Origin: a virus
DNA length: 33,865 bases
IMG/VR virus record: IMGVR_UViG_3300006162_000006
Span: 1 to 33,865 of that record
Strand: one strand, 5' to 3'
The notes beneath the pieces are model-generated. The model was not told where the DNA came from, did not search any database, and saw only the letters and a list, made by a program, of their open reading frames with translations. Every line of letters begins with the position of its first letter. Position 1 is the first letter of the stretch. The translations under genes were made by a program, and so were the position numbers. Positions 8,006 to 15,587 of the stretch are shown here, in pieces.

Positions 8006-8013
8006 GAGAAAGC

Positions 8014-10323
8014 ATGTCAGCAAGTTCAGGATATGGTGGAGGAGGGAGCACGCCCGTGGGACCAGTAATAGAAACTCTAACAGGTAACGTCGGAGGCGCT
8101 GTAGGGCCGACCGGTAATAATATTAATATAATTGGCGCAGGCGGAGTGCTCGTTACCGGCAATCCAGGAACAAGCACGCTTACCATCACTGCACCAGGAG
8201 AGGCAGCATCTTTTCCAACAGATAATCTTACCGCTACCCCTCTTTTAGGAGTGCTTAATATATTTGGTGGCGCATCGACTGCGGGCACTAATATTCACAC
8301 GTCAGCACCAGGAGCATCAAATACTGTAGATGTTATTTTAAATGACAGTCTTTATTTTCCTAATACCAATAGCTCTGGAACAGAAGGAGTTCTTTATTGG
8401 GGTGGTGCAACATTTGTTCATAATTTCGGTATTGGTAATAATACTTTTGTTGGAGCAAATGCCGGAAATCTTTCTTTTGGTGGGGGTATTAGTGGTTCAG
8501 AAAATACTGGAATTGGCGCAGGAGCGCTTAATTCTTTAGTAGCCTCTAATATAAATCTTGGTGAAGCAAATACAGCATTAGGTTGTAATGCTTTAAATGG
8601 AACTACTGATGGTAGTTGGAATGTTGCGGCTGGTAACGGAGCTGGTTTTTTCTTAACAACAGGACAAGGCAACGTTCTGATTGGTAATGAAGTCGCATGG
8701 AATGGTGTTCCTGGCGGCGGCGGTACAGGATTAAGAACCGGCAATAACAATATTCTTATTGGTGGGACCGATGATCTTGGTGTAAATAGTGCTGGTTATA
8801 ATTTTACTGGCGCAGAGTCATCAAATATTATCTTACAGAATATAGGAACTGCCGGTCTAAATAATACTATGCTTTTAGGGACAGATGGATCTGGTGCAGG
8901 TCAAATAAATGCAACGTATGTTGCGGGTATTTATAATAGAAGTTTTGCATCACCTAGTGGAGTGGTCCAAATTGATCATAATTTCAAACTAGGATCAAGC
9001 GCCGGTACTAATGGGCAGTTACTTATTGGCTCAACGGGCGCATCGCCACTATGGGCAAATTTAACATCAATGGGCGGCACTATTGTTATTACCAATGCTC
9101 CTAATGCAATAAACCTAGAAGCAACAGGAACAGGTGCAGGAGCAAGTCAATTCCCAACAGATCTTAATGGGCCTGCGGATGAAGCTGGTGGTGTACTCAA
9201 CATATTTGGTGGTCCTGGAATATTATCCGGCGTTAATAACATTCACACTAATGCCGTAGCTTTATCTAATACCGTACGCGTTGTTCTTAATGATAGTCTT
9301 AAATTCCCTATCACCCATGCTGATGGATCTGGTGGTATTCTTTATTGGAATAACGTACCAGCCATTCAATTTTATGGAACAGGAAACTGTTTTCTAGGTA
9401 CAGGAGCGGGAAATCTTACCCTTACTACGGGATCTGCTATAGATAACACGGCCGTTGGTGATAACTGCTTACCAGCACTAACCACATCACCCGAAAATAC
9501 CTTTATTGGTAGCAATAGTGGAACCCTACTAGCATCTGGTTCTGGCCTTAATACGGCTGCAGGATTTGGCGTTCTTGATAACCTTGTTTCTGGATCTAAT
9601 AATATTGCGATTGGAACATTAGCAGGAACTAATTACACAACAAACGAGTCAAATAATATACTTTTAGGATCATTTGGCACTGTTGGAGATAGTCAGACTA
9701 TTAGAATTGGCCGCACTCAAACAGCGGCTTATATGGAAGGTATTTATAATAGATCAATTGGCGCAACCAATGCCCCTGTATTTATTGATAATACTGGCAA
9801 ATTGGGAACAATATCGGGAGGATCCACTTTAGCAGGATCCAGTTTGATGGCGGTGGTAGGCCCTAGTGATGAATCATTGGGAACATCAACGGGTATTTAT
9901 TTTGTTGGTGCATTACAAGTTATGCAAATAAAATATAATAATTTTGGAGCAGCATTTTCGCCAGGTAATGGTGTAGGAACAGGAGCATCATTTACAGCGC
10001 CTATAGATGGTTTTTATTCTATAAATTGGCAATGTGCAGCACGAGCATTTTTAGGATTAGTTTCGGCGGCTATTCAATTTAATGCGACTATTATAGTTAA
10101 TTCTTCTATATATTATCAAGTTAATAATACTGGGGCCGGTTCAAACCCTTCTTTACCAAATCCCATTTATATTCAACTAACTGCTGCGGACATAGTTAGA
10201 TTTAGTATAACAATTACATCTAATTCCACTGGTGCTAATTTGTTTATAACTGGTGGAAATGGAACTAATACTGCACCTTATTATAGTTTTATTACTGTAA
10301 ACCTACTTGCAACAGCACCATAA
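8014..10323 (+). CDS. Large modular tail fibre with internal duplication and C1q-like tip, 769 aa
   Basis: AGGAGAAAGC precedes the ATG. After a Gly-rich leader, a unit of about 300 residues occurs twice, starting near residue 67 (FPTDNLTATPLLGVLNIFGG) and near 380 (FPTDLNGPADEAGGVLNIFGG without its first residue). Each unit contains 'IHT......SNTV.V.LNDSL.FP', a 'G...WG/N' turn, YadA-head-like NTG/NTA-IG repeats, and the 'ATYVAGIYNRS ... GKLGT' module. Residues about 609-769 form a jelly-roll-like C1q/TNF-type domain (MQIKYNNFGAAFSPGNG, SFTAPIDGFYSINWQC), likely the receptor-binding tip. No S74 chaperone. The duplication points to recombination between fibre modules. Confidence 0.75.
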   Translation: MSASSGYGGGGSTPVGPVIETLTGNVGGAVGPTGNNINIIGAGGVLVTGNPGTSTLTITAPGEAASFPTDNLTATPLLGVLNIFGGASTAGTNIHTSAPGASNTVDVILNDSLYFPNTNSSGTEGVLYWGGATFVHNFGIGNNTFVGANAGNLSFGGGISGSENTGIGAGALNSLVASNINLGEANTALGCNALNGTTDGSWNVAAGNGAGFFLTTGQGNVLIGNEVAWNGVPGGGGTGLRTGNNNILIGGTDDLGVNSAGYNFTGAESSNIILQNIGTAGLNNTMLLGTDGSGAGQINATYVAGIYNRSFASPSGVVQIDHNFKLGSSAGTNGQLLIGSTGASPLWANLTSMGGTIVITNAPNAINLEATGTGAGASQFPTDLNGPADEAGGVLNIFGGPGILSGVNNIHTNAVALSNTVRVVLNDSLKFPITHADGSGGILYWNNVPAIQFYGTGNCFLGTGAGNLTLTTGSAIDNTAVGDNCLPALTTSPENTFIGSNSGTLLASGSGLNTAAGFGVLDNLVSGSNNIAIGTLAGTNYTTNESNNILLGSFGTVGDSQTIRIGRTQTAAYMEGIYNRSIGATNAPVFIDNTGKLGTISGGSTLAGSSLMAVVGPSDESLGTSTGIYFVGALQVMQIKYNNFGAAFSPGNGVGTGASFTAPIDGFYSINWQCAARAFLGLVSAAIQFNATIIVNSSIYYQVNNTGAGSNPSLPNPIYIQLTAADIVRFSITITSNSTGANLFITGGNGTNTAPYYSFITVNLLATAP

Positions 10324-10332
10324 GGAGATCTC

Positions 10333-11727
10333 ATGTCATATAGATTAGGCGGTCGCAATAGTTTACCATATTTAGGCGTAGAAGCACCTACGCCTCCTAA
10401 TACCGTTATTGTAAATAGATCACCAACTATAAATGATAATGCTAATTTCAATTTAGGAACTTTTTGGCTAGTACCCAAATTCCAAAGCAACCCTGAAGAG
10501 CTATGGGTTCTTGTTAATCTTGATGCTGGAATAGCAACCTGGGTTCAGCTTTATCCAACTGGCGGAGGTGGCGCATCTGAATTTATTGAAGATGTTGGTA
10601 TAGCTAACAGTCTTGGTGGAGTTATTAATGTTATTGGCGGACCAGGAACTGGTGGCTATATCAATATAAACACTCTTGGTTCGGGAAATACCGTTGAAAT
10701 CAAACTTAATGATTATATTCAATGGCCTGATTCAGTAGCAGGGTTAACCGAAGGTGCAATTTGGCTTGGCAATTCACCCTTTATGCATAACCTTGGTGTT
10801 GATTCTACATTTTTGGGACCACACGCGGGGCCGTCAACTAATAGTTCAGATGGAAATACCGGTATTGGTACCTTATCATTAAATGATATTACGACCGGTA
10901 CTAACAATACCGGATTGGGTAGATCAGCCGGATCAACCATTAGTTCAGGCAATACCAATCTTTTGCTTGGATATCTTGCTGGATCAAATTATACAACAGA
11001 AGATAATAATATCTGTATAGCTAATAATGGAACAATTGCCGATGCTGGAGTAATCAGAATTGGAAATAGTGCTTTCCAAACATCTGCTTATCTTGCAGGA
11101 ACTTATTTAACGGATATAACTACTAATTCCCCAAAAATGGTATTGCAAAACAATACTGATCTTTTGGGAACTGCAACTATCACGAGTACCGATGGTAGTA
11201 TAGCGGTAACATATGGCGCTGGAACTGTCGATTTCGCTGTTACTGGAGTAGATACTAATAAGCCAGCATTTTTAGCAACGCAAGCAACTGCTGCTGCAGG
11301 TGTAATTGGAGGCGGAGGAACCTATGTTATGGGTACGTCTCAAGCTATGGTTACAATTTATGACGATACTTCAAGTTTTTATGTTGGTAATGGTTCGGGA
11401 ACTCCCGCGCGCTTTACTGCTCCAACTACTGGTAAATATTTTTTAAATTTTGTGGCAAGTGCTTCATATTCAGGAAGTATTACAACAAGTTGGATAATGA
11501 ATATAATTACTCCCGCAAGAACCTACACTTATCAATGCTTTCCTGCTAATACCTCGACAGTGAAAAGTTCTGGATTTTCAACGATAGCAGATATGTCTGC
11601 TGGTGATACAGCAACATTTTCAATTTCAATATCAGCATCTGCAACTGGTTCGATAGCGGGAGATGGTGTTGTTCCTGGAGGATTAACTAATCCAAGAACA
11701 TTTATCACAGGATTTCTTATAGCATAA
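10333..11727 (+). CDS. Tail fibre with anchor-like N-terminus and C1q-like tip, 464 aa
   Basis: AAGGAGATCTC precedes the ATG. Residues 1-75 resemble the anchor module of the proteins at 4711 and 6877 ('VNRSPTINDNANFNLGTFWL ... VLVNLDAGIATWVQL'). Residues about 85-300 form one copy of the duplicated unit of the 769-aa fibre ('GGVINVIGGPG', 'EIKLNDYIQWP', NTGLG/NTNLLLG repeats, 'IRIGNSAFQTSAYLAGTYL'). Residues about 310-464 are another C1q-like jelly-roll (ARFTAPTTGKYFLNFVASAS). It looks like a recombinant of modules from the neighbouring fibres. Last gene of the rightward fibre operon; a convergent operon ends just after it. Confidence 0.75.
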   Translation: MSYRLGGRNSLPYLGVEAPTPPNTVIVNRSPTINDNANFNLGTFWLVPKFQSNPEELWVLVNLDAGIATWVQLYPTGGGGASEFIEDVGIANSLGGVINVIGGPGTGGYININTLGSGNTVEIKLNDYIQWPDSVAGLTEGAIWLGNSPFMHNLGVDSTFLGPHAGPSTNSSDGNTGIGTLSLNDITTGTNNTGLGRSAGSTISSGNTNLLLGYLAGSNYTTEDNNICIANNGTIADAGVIRIGNSAFQTSAYLAGTYLTDITTNSPKMVLQNNTDLLGTATITSTDGSIAVTYGAGTVDFAVTGVDTNKPAFLATQATAAAGVIGGGGTYVMGTSQAMVTIYDDTSSFYVGNGSGTPARFTAPTTGKYFLNFVASASYSGSITTSWIMNIITPARTYTYQCFPANTSTVKSSGFSTIADMSAGDTATFSISISASATGSIAGDGVVPGGLTNPRTFITGFLIA

Positions 11728-11729
11728 TT

Positions 11730-11945
11730 TCACTCCCCGACCCTATCACTGATCGGGGAGCTACTAGCAGTGTCGCCACCTACCAGTCCCACAGATTCCC
11801 ATTTTGGCCTCTCCTGATCTCTACTTGTTTGTCTGTAGATCTCAGCTGTGGTATGTAAACTACTTTTTAAACGAACAATTTCGGTACCGTATGGAAAGGT
11901 ATCGTATTGCCCCGGCGTTTCCCATCTAAATATTCTATCGTTCAT
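11730..11945 (-). CDS. Small phage protein of unknown function, 71 aa, last gene of the leftward early operon
   Basis: Starts ATG at 11945, a few bases downstream of the ERF-like gene. The sequence begins MNDRIFRWETPGQYDTFPYG and is rich in charged and aromatic residues up to about residue 50; the final 20 residues (GGDTASSSPISDRVGE) lie over the convergent hairpin. No membrane segment or recognised motif. The composition of the first 50 residues looks like a real soluble protein, and the gene is colinear with ERF, which suggests an early or recombination-related accessory role. Confidence 0.6.
   Translation of the reverse strand: MNDRIFRWETPGQYDTFPYGTEIVRLKSSLHTTAEIYRQTSRDQERPKWESVGLVGGDTASSSPISDRVGE
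11733..11760. terminator. Hairpin between convergent operons
   Basis: CTCCCCGA (11733-11740) pairs perfectly with TCGGGGAG (11753-11760). It lies just after the fibre gene stop (11727) and overlaps the last codons of the leftward gene at 11730. No strong U tract on either side, so termination may be factor-assisted. Confidence 0.5.
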
Positions 11946-11957
11946 TACTCGCCCTTT

Positions 11958-12704
11958 TTATTTGCCCTCACGAGCCTGTTTAATTTCTCGCACTCTTAAA
12001 ACAGCAGCCATGAATTTTCCCTTAGGCATATCTGCTATTGAGCGTATTTTAAACCCATCAATGATCATCTCTGCAATGTCAGGATAGTTTGTAAGTTCAT
12101 ATTCAAGTTCTTCACGTTGCTCTTTTGTGATCGTTTCTTGAACGTTTTCTTTAGGATTATATTTGGTATTTAACGCCGTACCCTTAGCGACAACATTTCT
12201 ATTATCGTAAACCGCCGCCTCTCCGTCATCATCTTCATCTGCAACCGCAATGTTAATAAGAGCGGCATAACAATATCTTCTAAGATAGGTTATACAAGAA
12301 CCAAATGATTGTACGTCATTTTTAACAGGAATCACCCTCATGCGCGTCTCAATCCATTGCCCACTAGTATGAACCAATAACGTATGTAACCACGTCATAG
12401 CGTCCATATCTGTTGTTATTTGCTGCATCACCGCGAGTCCATTCTTAGTAAGTGCTGGTCTACTAACTTTAATAAGCTCAGCAAGATCGGCATATTTAGA
12501 TTTAAAGAAAGGATTAGTCTCCTTCCTTCCAGCAACTTCTATTTCTGATTGAGCCTTGGCCAAGGCTGTAGCGAGCTCATTAAGGTCATCAGATTGTGTA
12601 GCGCGTTCTTTAGTTTTTTCTTTTATTAATTGAAAAAGATCATCTAAACGCATTTCGATATCGTTAAATGAATCTTTCATAAAAAGTATTTCTTCTGTTT
12701 CCAT
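11958..12704 (-). CDS. erf: ERF-family single-strand annealing recombinase, 248 aa
   Basis: Essential-recombination-function type protein that anneals complementary single strands, used by phages for recombination and genome circularisation. Visible family marks are 'ELATALAKAQSEIEVAGRKE', then 'NPFFKSKYADLAELIK...RPALTKNGLAVMQQ', 'LVHTSGQWIETRMRVIPVK', and the strongly conserved 'SFGSCITYLRRYCYAALINI' followed by the acidic 'VADEDDDGEAA'. The C-terminal 80 residues are a variable helical tail. Start at ATG 12704 with AAGGAAG just upstream; an internal Met at residue 10 is a weaker alternative. It is the second gene of the leftward operon driven by the strong promoter at 13081. Confidence 0.9.
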   Translation of the reverse strand: METEEILFMKDSFNDIEMRLDDLFQLIKEKTKERATQSDDLNELATALAKAQSEIEVAGRKETNPFFKSKYADLAELIKVSRPALTKNGLAVMQQITTDMDAMTWLHTLLVHTSGQWIETRMRVIPVKNDVQSFGSCITYLRRYCYAALINIAVADEDDDGEAAVYDNRNVVAKGTALNTKYNPKENVQETITKEQREELEYELTNYPDIAEMIIDGFKIRSIADMPKGKFMAAVLRVREIKQAREGK

Positions 12705-12716
12705 TAACTTCCTTTC

Positions 12717-13043
12717 TTAAATTTTGCTTAATTTCCAACTAACAACATTTTTTTTTCTATAATCATCAAGATCAACACCATTTAACTCTGGGATCTTTGA
12801 ATAATCAACATTTCCCTTTCTGGTATCGGTCATGAATGCAAATGATTGTGTCATATGCGGGGTTCCATTACACAGCTTTTTAAGATCCGATTTAATCTTC
12901 TCAGCAAGAGCCTTAAAGTGCCTAGCTTGAACTTCGTGACTATAAAGTTCGCCCGCTAAGAGGTCAAATTCCATATTGAATTCTTGTGGTGTTTTGTAAG
13001 AATACGTTTCTTCTTTTTGGTTGAAAACAACGTGTGATAGCAT
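12717..13043 (-). CDS. Early protein next to ERF, probably recombination-associated, 108 aa
   Basis: First gene behind the consensus leftward promoter, with AAAAGGAATAAC before ATG 13043. The middle (about residues 25-60) is helical and charged (LLAGELYSHEVQARHFKALA). The end reads 'TRKGNVDYSKIPELNGVDLD' and 'YRKKNVVSWKLSKI', a motif of the kind 'RKGxVDYxxIPELxGVDLxxYRK' that I associate with proteins encoded near YqaJ/ERF/RecT-type recombination genes. No catalytic signature is visible. The function is inferred only from the motif and its place in front of the annealing protein. Confidence 0.7.
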   Translation of the reverse strand: MLSHVVFNQKEETYSYKTPQEFNMEFDLLAGELYSHEVQARHFKALAEKIKSDLKKLCNGTPHMTQSFAFMTDTRKGNVDYSKIPELNGVDLDDYRKKNVVSWKLSKI

Positions 13044-13080
13044 GTTATTCCTTTTAGTTAATGATTAATTTACATAACTA

Positions 13081-13109
13081 ATTATACATCTATTTACTCA
13101 CAATGTCAA
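13081..13109 (-). promoter_or_regulatory. Consensus leftward early promoter
   Basis: Read leftward: -35 TTGACA (13104-13109), exactly 17-bp spacer, -10 TATAAT (13081-13086). Both hexamers match the sigma70 consensus perfectly. It drives the 108-aa gene, ERF and the 71-aa gene. Its -35 overlaps the leftmost GTCAA repeat. Confidence 0.85.
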
Positions 13110-13144
13110 TATCTAGTCAAATCAAAAGTCAAAATCCTTGTCAA
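13105..13144. promoter_or_regulatory. Phased GTCAA repeats, probable operators of the divergent control region
   Basis: GTCAA occurs at 13105, 13116, 13128 and 13140, spaced 11-12 bp (about one helical turn) on the same face of DNA. A degenerate ATCAA follows at 13150. The first overlaps the leftward -35 and the last the rightward -35, so a protein bound in tandem would control both promoters. The HTH protein encoded at 13202 is the natural candidate. Iteron-like replication sites are the alternative. Confidence 0.65.
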
Positions 13145-13166
13145 CATCTATCAACTTTGCTATGCT
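13138..13166 (+). promoter_or_regulatory. Rightward early promoter with extended -10
   Basis: -35 TTGTCA (13138-13143), 17-bp spacer ending in TGC, -10 TATGCT (13161-13166). The TG one base before the -10 makes an extended -10. The same layout recurs at 15139 and 15511. It drives the HTH gene at 13202. Confidence 0.65.
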
Positions 13167-13201
13167 TTACTCATATTATCCATTCATCATAAGGAATTAC
13201 A

Positions 13202-13477
13202 ATGGAAGAAATCGTTAAAGGATTTAAAAAAGAGTTCGCACATAGTACAATTAGAAATCAAGTAAAAGTTGATGAATTAGATTTAAAAAAAAGATTATTG
13301 CATATTTTTAGTTTAGAATTATTAGGGGCATGTAAATGGGCCGATGAGGTGGGGGTAAGTTATAGAACATTCAAGAGTTTTTTCCTTACTGATAAGTCGT
13401 TTACAGACAGAACAATAAATAAATTTGTTATCTGCTTGACTCGTTTTGAGAAAAAACATAACATTAGGCGTAAATAA
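13202..13477 (+). CDS. Small helix-turn-helix DNA-binding regulator, 91 aa
   Basis: AAGGAATTAC precedes the ATG. The protein is basic and all-helical; residues about 40-72 ('LGACKWADEVGVSYRTFKSF', then 'TDKSFTDRTINKF') have the spacing of a helix-turn-helix with 'WADEVGVSYRTFKSFF' as turn and recognition helix. It is the first gene rightward of a divergent promoter pair carrying phased repeats, the usual place of a Cro- or repressor-type protein. Size (91 aa) is right for a Cro-like regulator without a cleavable C-terminal domain. Role in choosing between early leftward and rightward expression is inferred. Confidence 0.75.
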   Translation: MEEIVKGFKKEFAHSTIRNQVKVDELDLKKRLLHIFSLELLGACKWADEVGVSYRTFKSFFLTDKSFTDRTINKFVICLTRFEKKHNIRRK

Positions 13478-13542
13478 ATGTGTTGGGTGTACCAGCAGAG
13501 TATCCGATGGCAAACGATACTAGTATAATTTGATTGAAATCA

Positions 13543-13705
13543 TACTGTGAGCTTAATTCAATATTATTAACCCATTGTTGATAATGTTAGATGTTTTTAC
13601 TAGGTATCCGGGGACGAATCCCCAGACCTAATAATAATTTTTTACAACTCACAGATACTATAAGAACGCTATTTAGCGACCAAGCAAGATCGTACTTATA
13701 GTTAA
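13543..13705 (+). other. Structured non-coding stretch between the HTH regulator and the replication gene
   Basis: CTGTGAG (near 13543) is complementary to CTCACAG (near 13648), enclosing the terminator hairpin. Next comes an 8-bp stem ACTATAAG/CTTATAGT (about 13657-13704) that encloses a CGCTA-TTTAGCG hairpin. I see no credible ORF here. It could be a small RNA, a 5' leader of the replication gene, or part of an origin. Confidence 0.4.
13601..13642 (+). terminator. Probable intrinsic terminator after the HTH gene
   Basis: TAGGT (13601-13605) pairs with ACCTA (13626-13630), and inside it GGGGA (13610-13614) pairs with TCCCC (13619-13623) across a CGAA tetraloop. It is followed by ATAATAATTTTTT. 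It would stop transcription leaving the HTH gene 120 nt upstream. The tRNA T-arm look of the inner hairpin is coincidental, as no acceptor or anticodon arm fits. Confidence 0.55.
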
Positions 13706-13722
13706 GCTAAGAAGGAATTGTA

Positions 13723-13797
13723 GTGAAAGAAAAACCCCAAAAGGATATTAAGGGATTAATGAAACGAAACATAATGCAAAACCCAACTAAGGAATAA
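13723..13797 (+). CDS. Possible 24-codon peptide upstream of the replication gene
   Basis: GTG start 6 nt after AAGGAA, 24 codons reading MKEKPQKDIKGLMKRNIMQN and so on, rich in Lys. It is very short, but it has a good start signal and a stop 3 nt before the next ATG. It may be a leader peptide; no function can be assigned. Confidence 0.35.
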   Translation: MKEKPQKDIKGLMKRNIMQNPTKE

Positions 13798-13800
13798 CAT

Positions 13801-13854
13801 ATGAATAAACATTTCAGAGTGAATAAGCCAAAAAAGAAACATATTCATGAATAA
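13801..13854 (+). CDS. Possible 17-aa leader peptide overlapping the replication gene start
   Basis: ATG at 13801 follows AAGGAATAACAT and reads MNKHFRVNKPKKKHIHE before stopping inside the start of the next gene (stop 13852-13854, next ATG 13847). That next ATG has only a weak ribosome binding site, so translation of this peptide could feed it by coupling. Both frames start with ATGAATAAACAT, a short duplication. Confidence 0.4.
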   Translation: MNKHFRVNKPKKKHIHE

Positions 13855-15142
13855 ACATATCACTCTTTTACAAAATAATCAAGATAGTATTGAAAATGTT
13901 ATTAAGCGCTTTTCTAAAGGTAAAAGAAGAGTCTTAAATTCAATTATTAAACTAATACTAAAATACAGAACCGCTTGCCCATCACAAACAACATTAGGTT
14001 TATGGGCAAAGATCACCAGAGTTCATTCTAACAGGTTGCTACAGGAATTAGCTGAAGAAAACTACATCTCAATTATAAATCGCGGCTTTAAAAAGACCTG
14101 CATTTACAAACTTAACGAACTTTTTTACAGCCCAACAATAGCATTCCGCTTAAGGCATATTTTACCGGCAATTTGGCTTTCATGGAATCTAACGCTTATT
14201 GCAGCTGCTGGAGCTGACTTATCTAAAAATGTTACACAATTAAAAGTTAATTTAAATTATTATATTTATATTAAAAGCTTAGCTAATAAACAGCATAAAC
14301 TAAGCTATCTCTCTACGAAGAAAATAGTAGGCGATATAAGCCATCAGCTTCAAAATGGCTGGAACGAGAATATTAAGAGCATAGTACGAGGAGAAAAAGT
14401 AATGGAAGCAATGATTTCGCCTCAAATCGAGGTAATAAAGACGTTAAATCTTACTTTGGCTGGCAAAATAGCTCTTATGAGCTTTCCGGATGAGGCCATT
14501 TTATGGGCAGATCAAACATTTGCTCGAAGAAAAGGCATTCTAGAGCCATTTGGCTACTTCAGAAATTTGTGCATGCGGTATTGTAGTGATAATAAGATCG
14601 TTGTTGATTGGTCACTTACAACAAGGCTGAATAGTTACTACAAAATAGTTGAAGGCTCGCCATTTTTAGAAAAAAAAGCAGTTAACAAACAGCAAATTAC
14701 TCATAAGGCTGCCAACTATCAAAGCAAGTCTACTAATACCCCTAAACAGGAAAGCAGAAGACCAACGCAAGAATGGAGCAAGCCTGAAGCAAAAAGATTC
14801 TCTATGCAAAAAAAGGAACTGCCATATTTTGATGGTGAGCCACAATCTCGTTCTAATTTTAGAGCAATGCTAAGAGCTCATAATGCTTTAATAAATGATA
14901 ATGAGCCCTTACCATATCGTGGTATTTGGCCATTAATTTCGAGAGAAGAATCAGATAAAAGCTATGCCAAGTTTTTAAACCCGACACAAACCCGACAAGA
15001 ACCCGACAAGAAAGAACCCCAATCGGTTTCGAACTTATTATCTTCTGTTTTTGGAAAGCAAGAATTAATTATCGACGAACCACCAATAACTGATTATTCA
15101 TTTTATGATGAAGATTTAAGCGATACCATAATTGATCTTTGA
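13847..15142 (+). CDS. Winged-helix replication-initiator-like protein, 431 aa
   Basis: Residues about 20-95 carry a winged helix-turn-helix of the kind found in phage and plasmid replication proteins. 'ACPSQTTLGLWAKITRVHSN' is the helix-turn-helix, followed by 'LLQELAEENYISIINRGFKK' and 'CIYKLNEL' as the wing. The middle is helical and basic (about 170-270), and the last 150 residues are low-complexity, with Gln/Lys/Pro and an acidic end (DYSFYDEDLSDTIIDL), often a partner-binding tail. No helicase Walker motif, HUH or polymerase motif is visible, so it probably recruits host replication enzymes. It is the only replication-type gene in the window. Confidence 0.65.
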   Translation: MNKHITLLQNNQDSIENVIKRFSKGKRRVLNSIIKLILKYRTACPSQTTLGLWAKITRVHSNRLLQELAEENYISIINRGFKKTCIYKLNELFYSPTIAFRLRHILPAIWLSWNLTLIAAAGADLSKNVTQLKVNLNYYIYIKSLANKQHKLSYLSTKKIVGDISHQLQNGWNENIKSIVRGEKVMEAMISPQIEVIKTLNLTLAGKIALMSFPDEAILWADQTFARRKGILEPFGYFRNLCMRYCSDNKIVVDWSLTTRLNSYYKIVEGSPFLEKKAVNKQQITHKAANYQSKSTNTPKQESRRPTQEWSKPEAKRFSMQKKELPYFDGEPQSRSNFRAMLRAHNALINDNEPLPYRGIWPLISREESDKSYAKFLNPTQTRQEPDKKEPQSVSNLLSSVFGKQELIIDEPPITDYSFYDEDLSDTIIDL

Positions 15143-15168
15143 CAACTCGATATTTTAAATGCTATATT
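15139..15168 (+). promoter_or_regulatory. Internal early promoter with extended -10
   Basis: -35 TTGACA (15139-15144) overlaps the stop codon of the replication gene; an 18-bp spacer ending in TGC precedes -10 TATATT (15163-15168). It resembles the promoters at 13138 and 15511 (CAAC after the -35, TGC before the -10). It drives the 106-aa gene. Confidence 0.65.
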
Positions 15169-15187
15169 CTGCGAAAAAAGGAATAAT

Positions 15188-15508
15188 GTGGAATTAAAAT
15201 CAGAAAAAATTCATCCCTTTCAAATGCTTATGTTGAATCTTTCATTTGTTGATGATAATAGAATTGAATGCGATAAATTGCTTGAGCAGATTAAAACGCG
15301 TAAAGAATTTGATGAAGTCGATTCAGAATCAAGATTACTACTCATTACATTCTGGCAATGTGCCACTTGTATAAGACTTTTATTAATCTCACTTAATATG
15401 AAAAACGTTAAATCACTTGAAAATATTAATTGGAATTATGAAAAATTAGATGAGATGGAAAACTATTCTAAGCTAATTATAGATAAATTTAGTTCTCTTT
15501 TAAAATAG
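15188..15508 (+). CDS. Early-region protein of unknown function, 106 aa
   Basis: Starts at GTG 15188, 6 nt after AAGGAA; no in-frame ATG serves better. The product is mostly helical and acidic. A hydrophobic segment near residues 53-70 (LLLITFWQCATCIRLLLISL) is long enough for one membrane helix, although its Trp/Cys/Arg content could equally be a buried helix. It has its own promoter and ends just before a further promoter, so it is a single-gene unit. No family recognised. Confidence 0.6.
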   Translation: MELKSEKIHPFQMLMLNLSFVDDNRIECDKLLEQIKTRKEFDEVDSESRLLLITFWQCATCIRLLLISLNMKNVKSLENINWNYEKLDEMENYSKLIIDKFSSLLK

Positions 15509-15510
15509 TA

Positions 15511-15540
15511 TAGACAACCGATATACAAATTTGCTAAGCT
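15511..15540 (+). promoter_or_regulatory. Promoter upstream of the RusA-like gene
   Basis: -35 TAGACA (15511-15516), 18-bp spacer ending TTTGC, -10 TAAGCT (15535-15540). This matches the layout of the promoters at 13138 and 15139. It covers a TTG codon at 15531 that would otherwise look like a start, so ATG 15588 is preferred for the gene. Confidence 0.5.
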
Positions 15541-15587
15541 TCCGCCAACAAGATTCGATTACAAGCAACGAAAAAAGGCAAGCTGCT

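Noticed and set aside
4711-11727. Diversity-generating retroelement acting on the fibre genes
   Set aside because: No reverse transcriptase gene and no template/variable repeat pair was seen; fibre similarity is between modules of whole genes.
13600-13632. tRNA-like T arm (GGGGA-CGAA-TCCCC)
   Set aside because: No acceptor stem, anticodon arm or CCA end can be placed around it; a T tract after the outer stem fits a terminator better.
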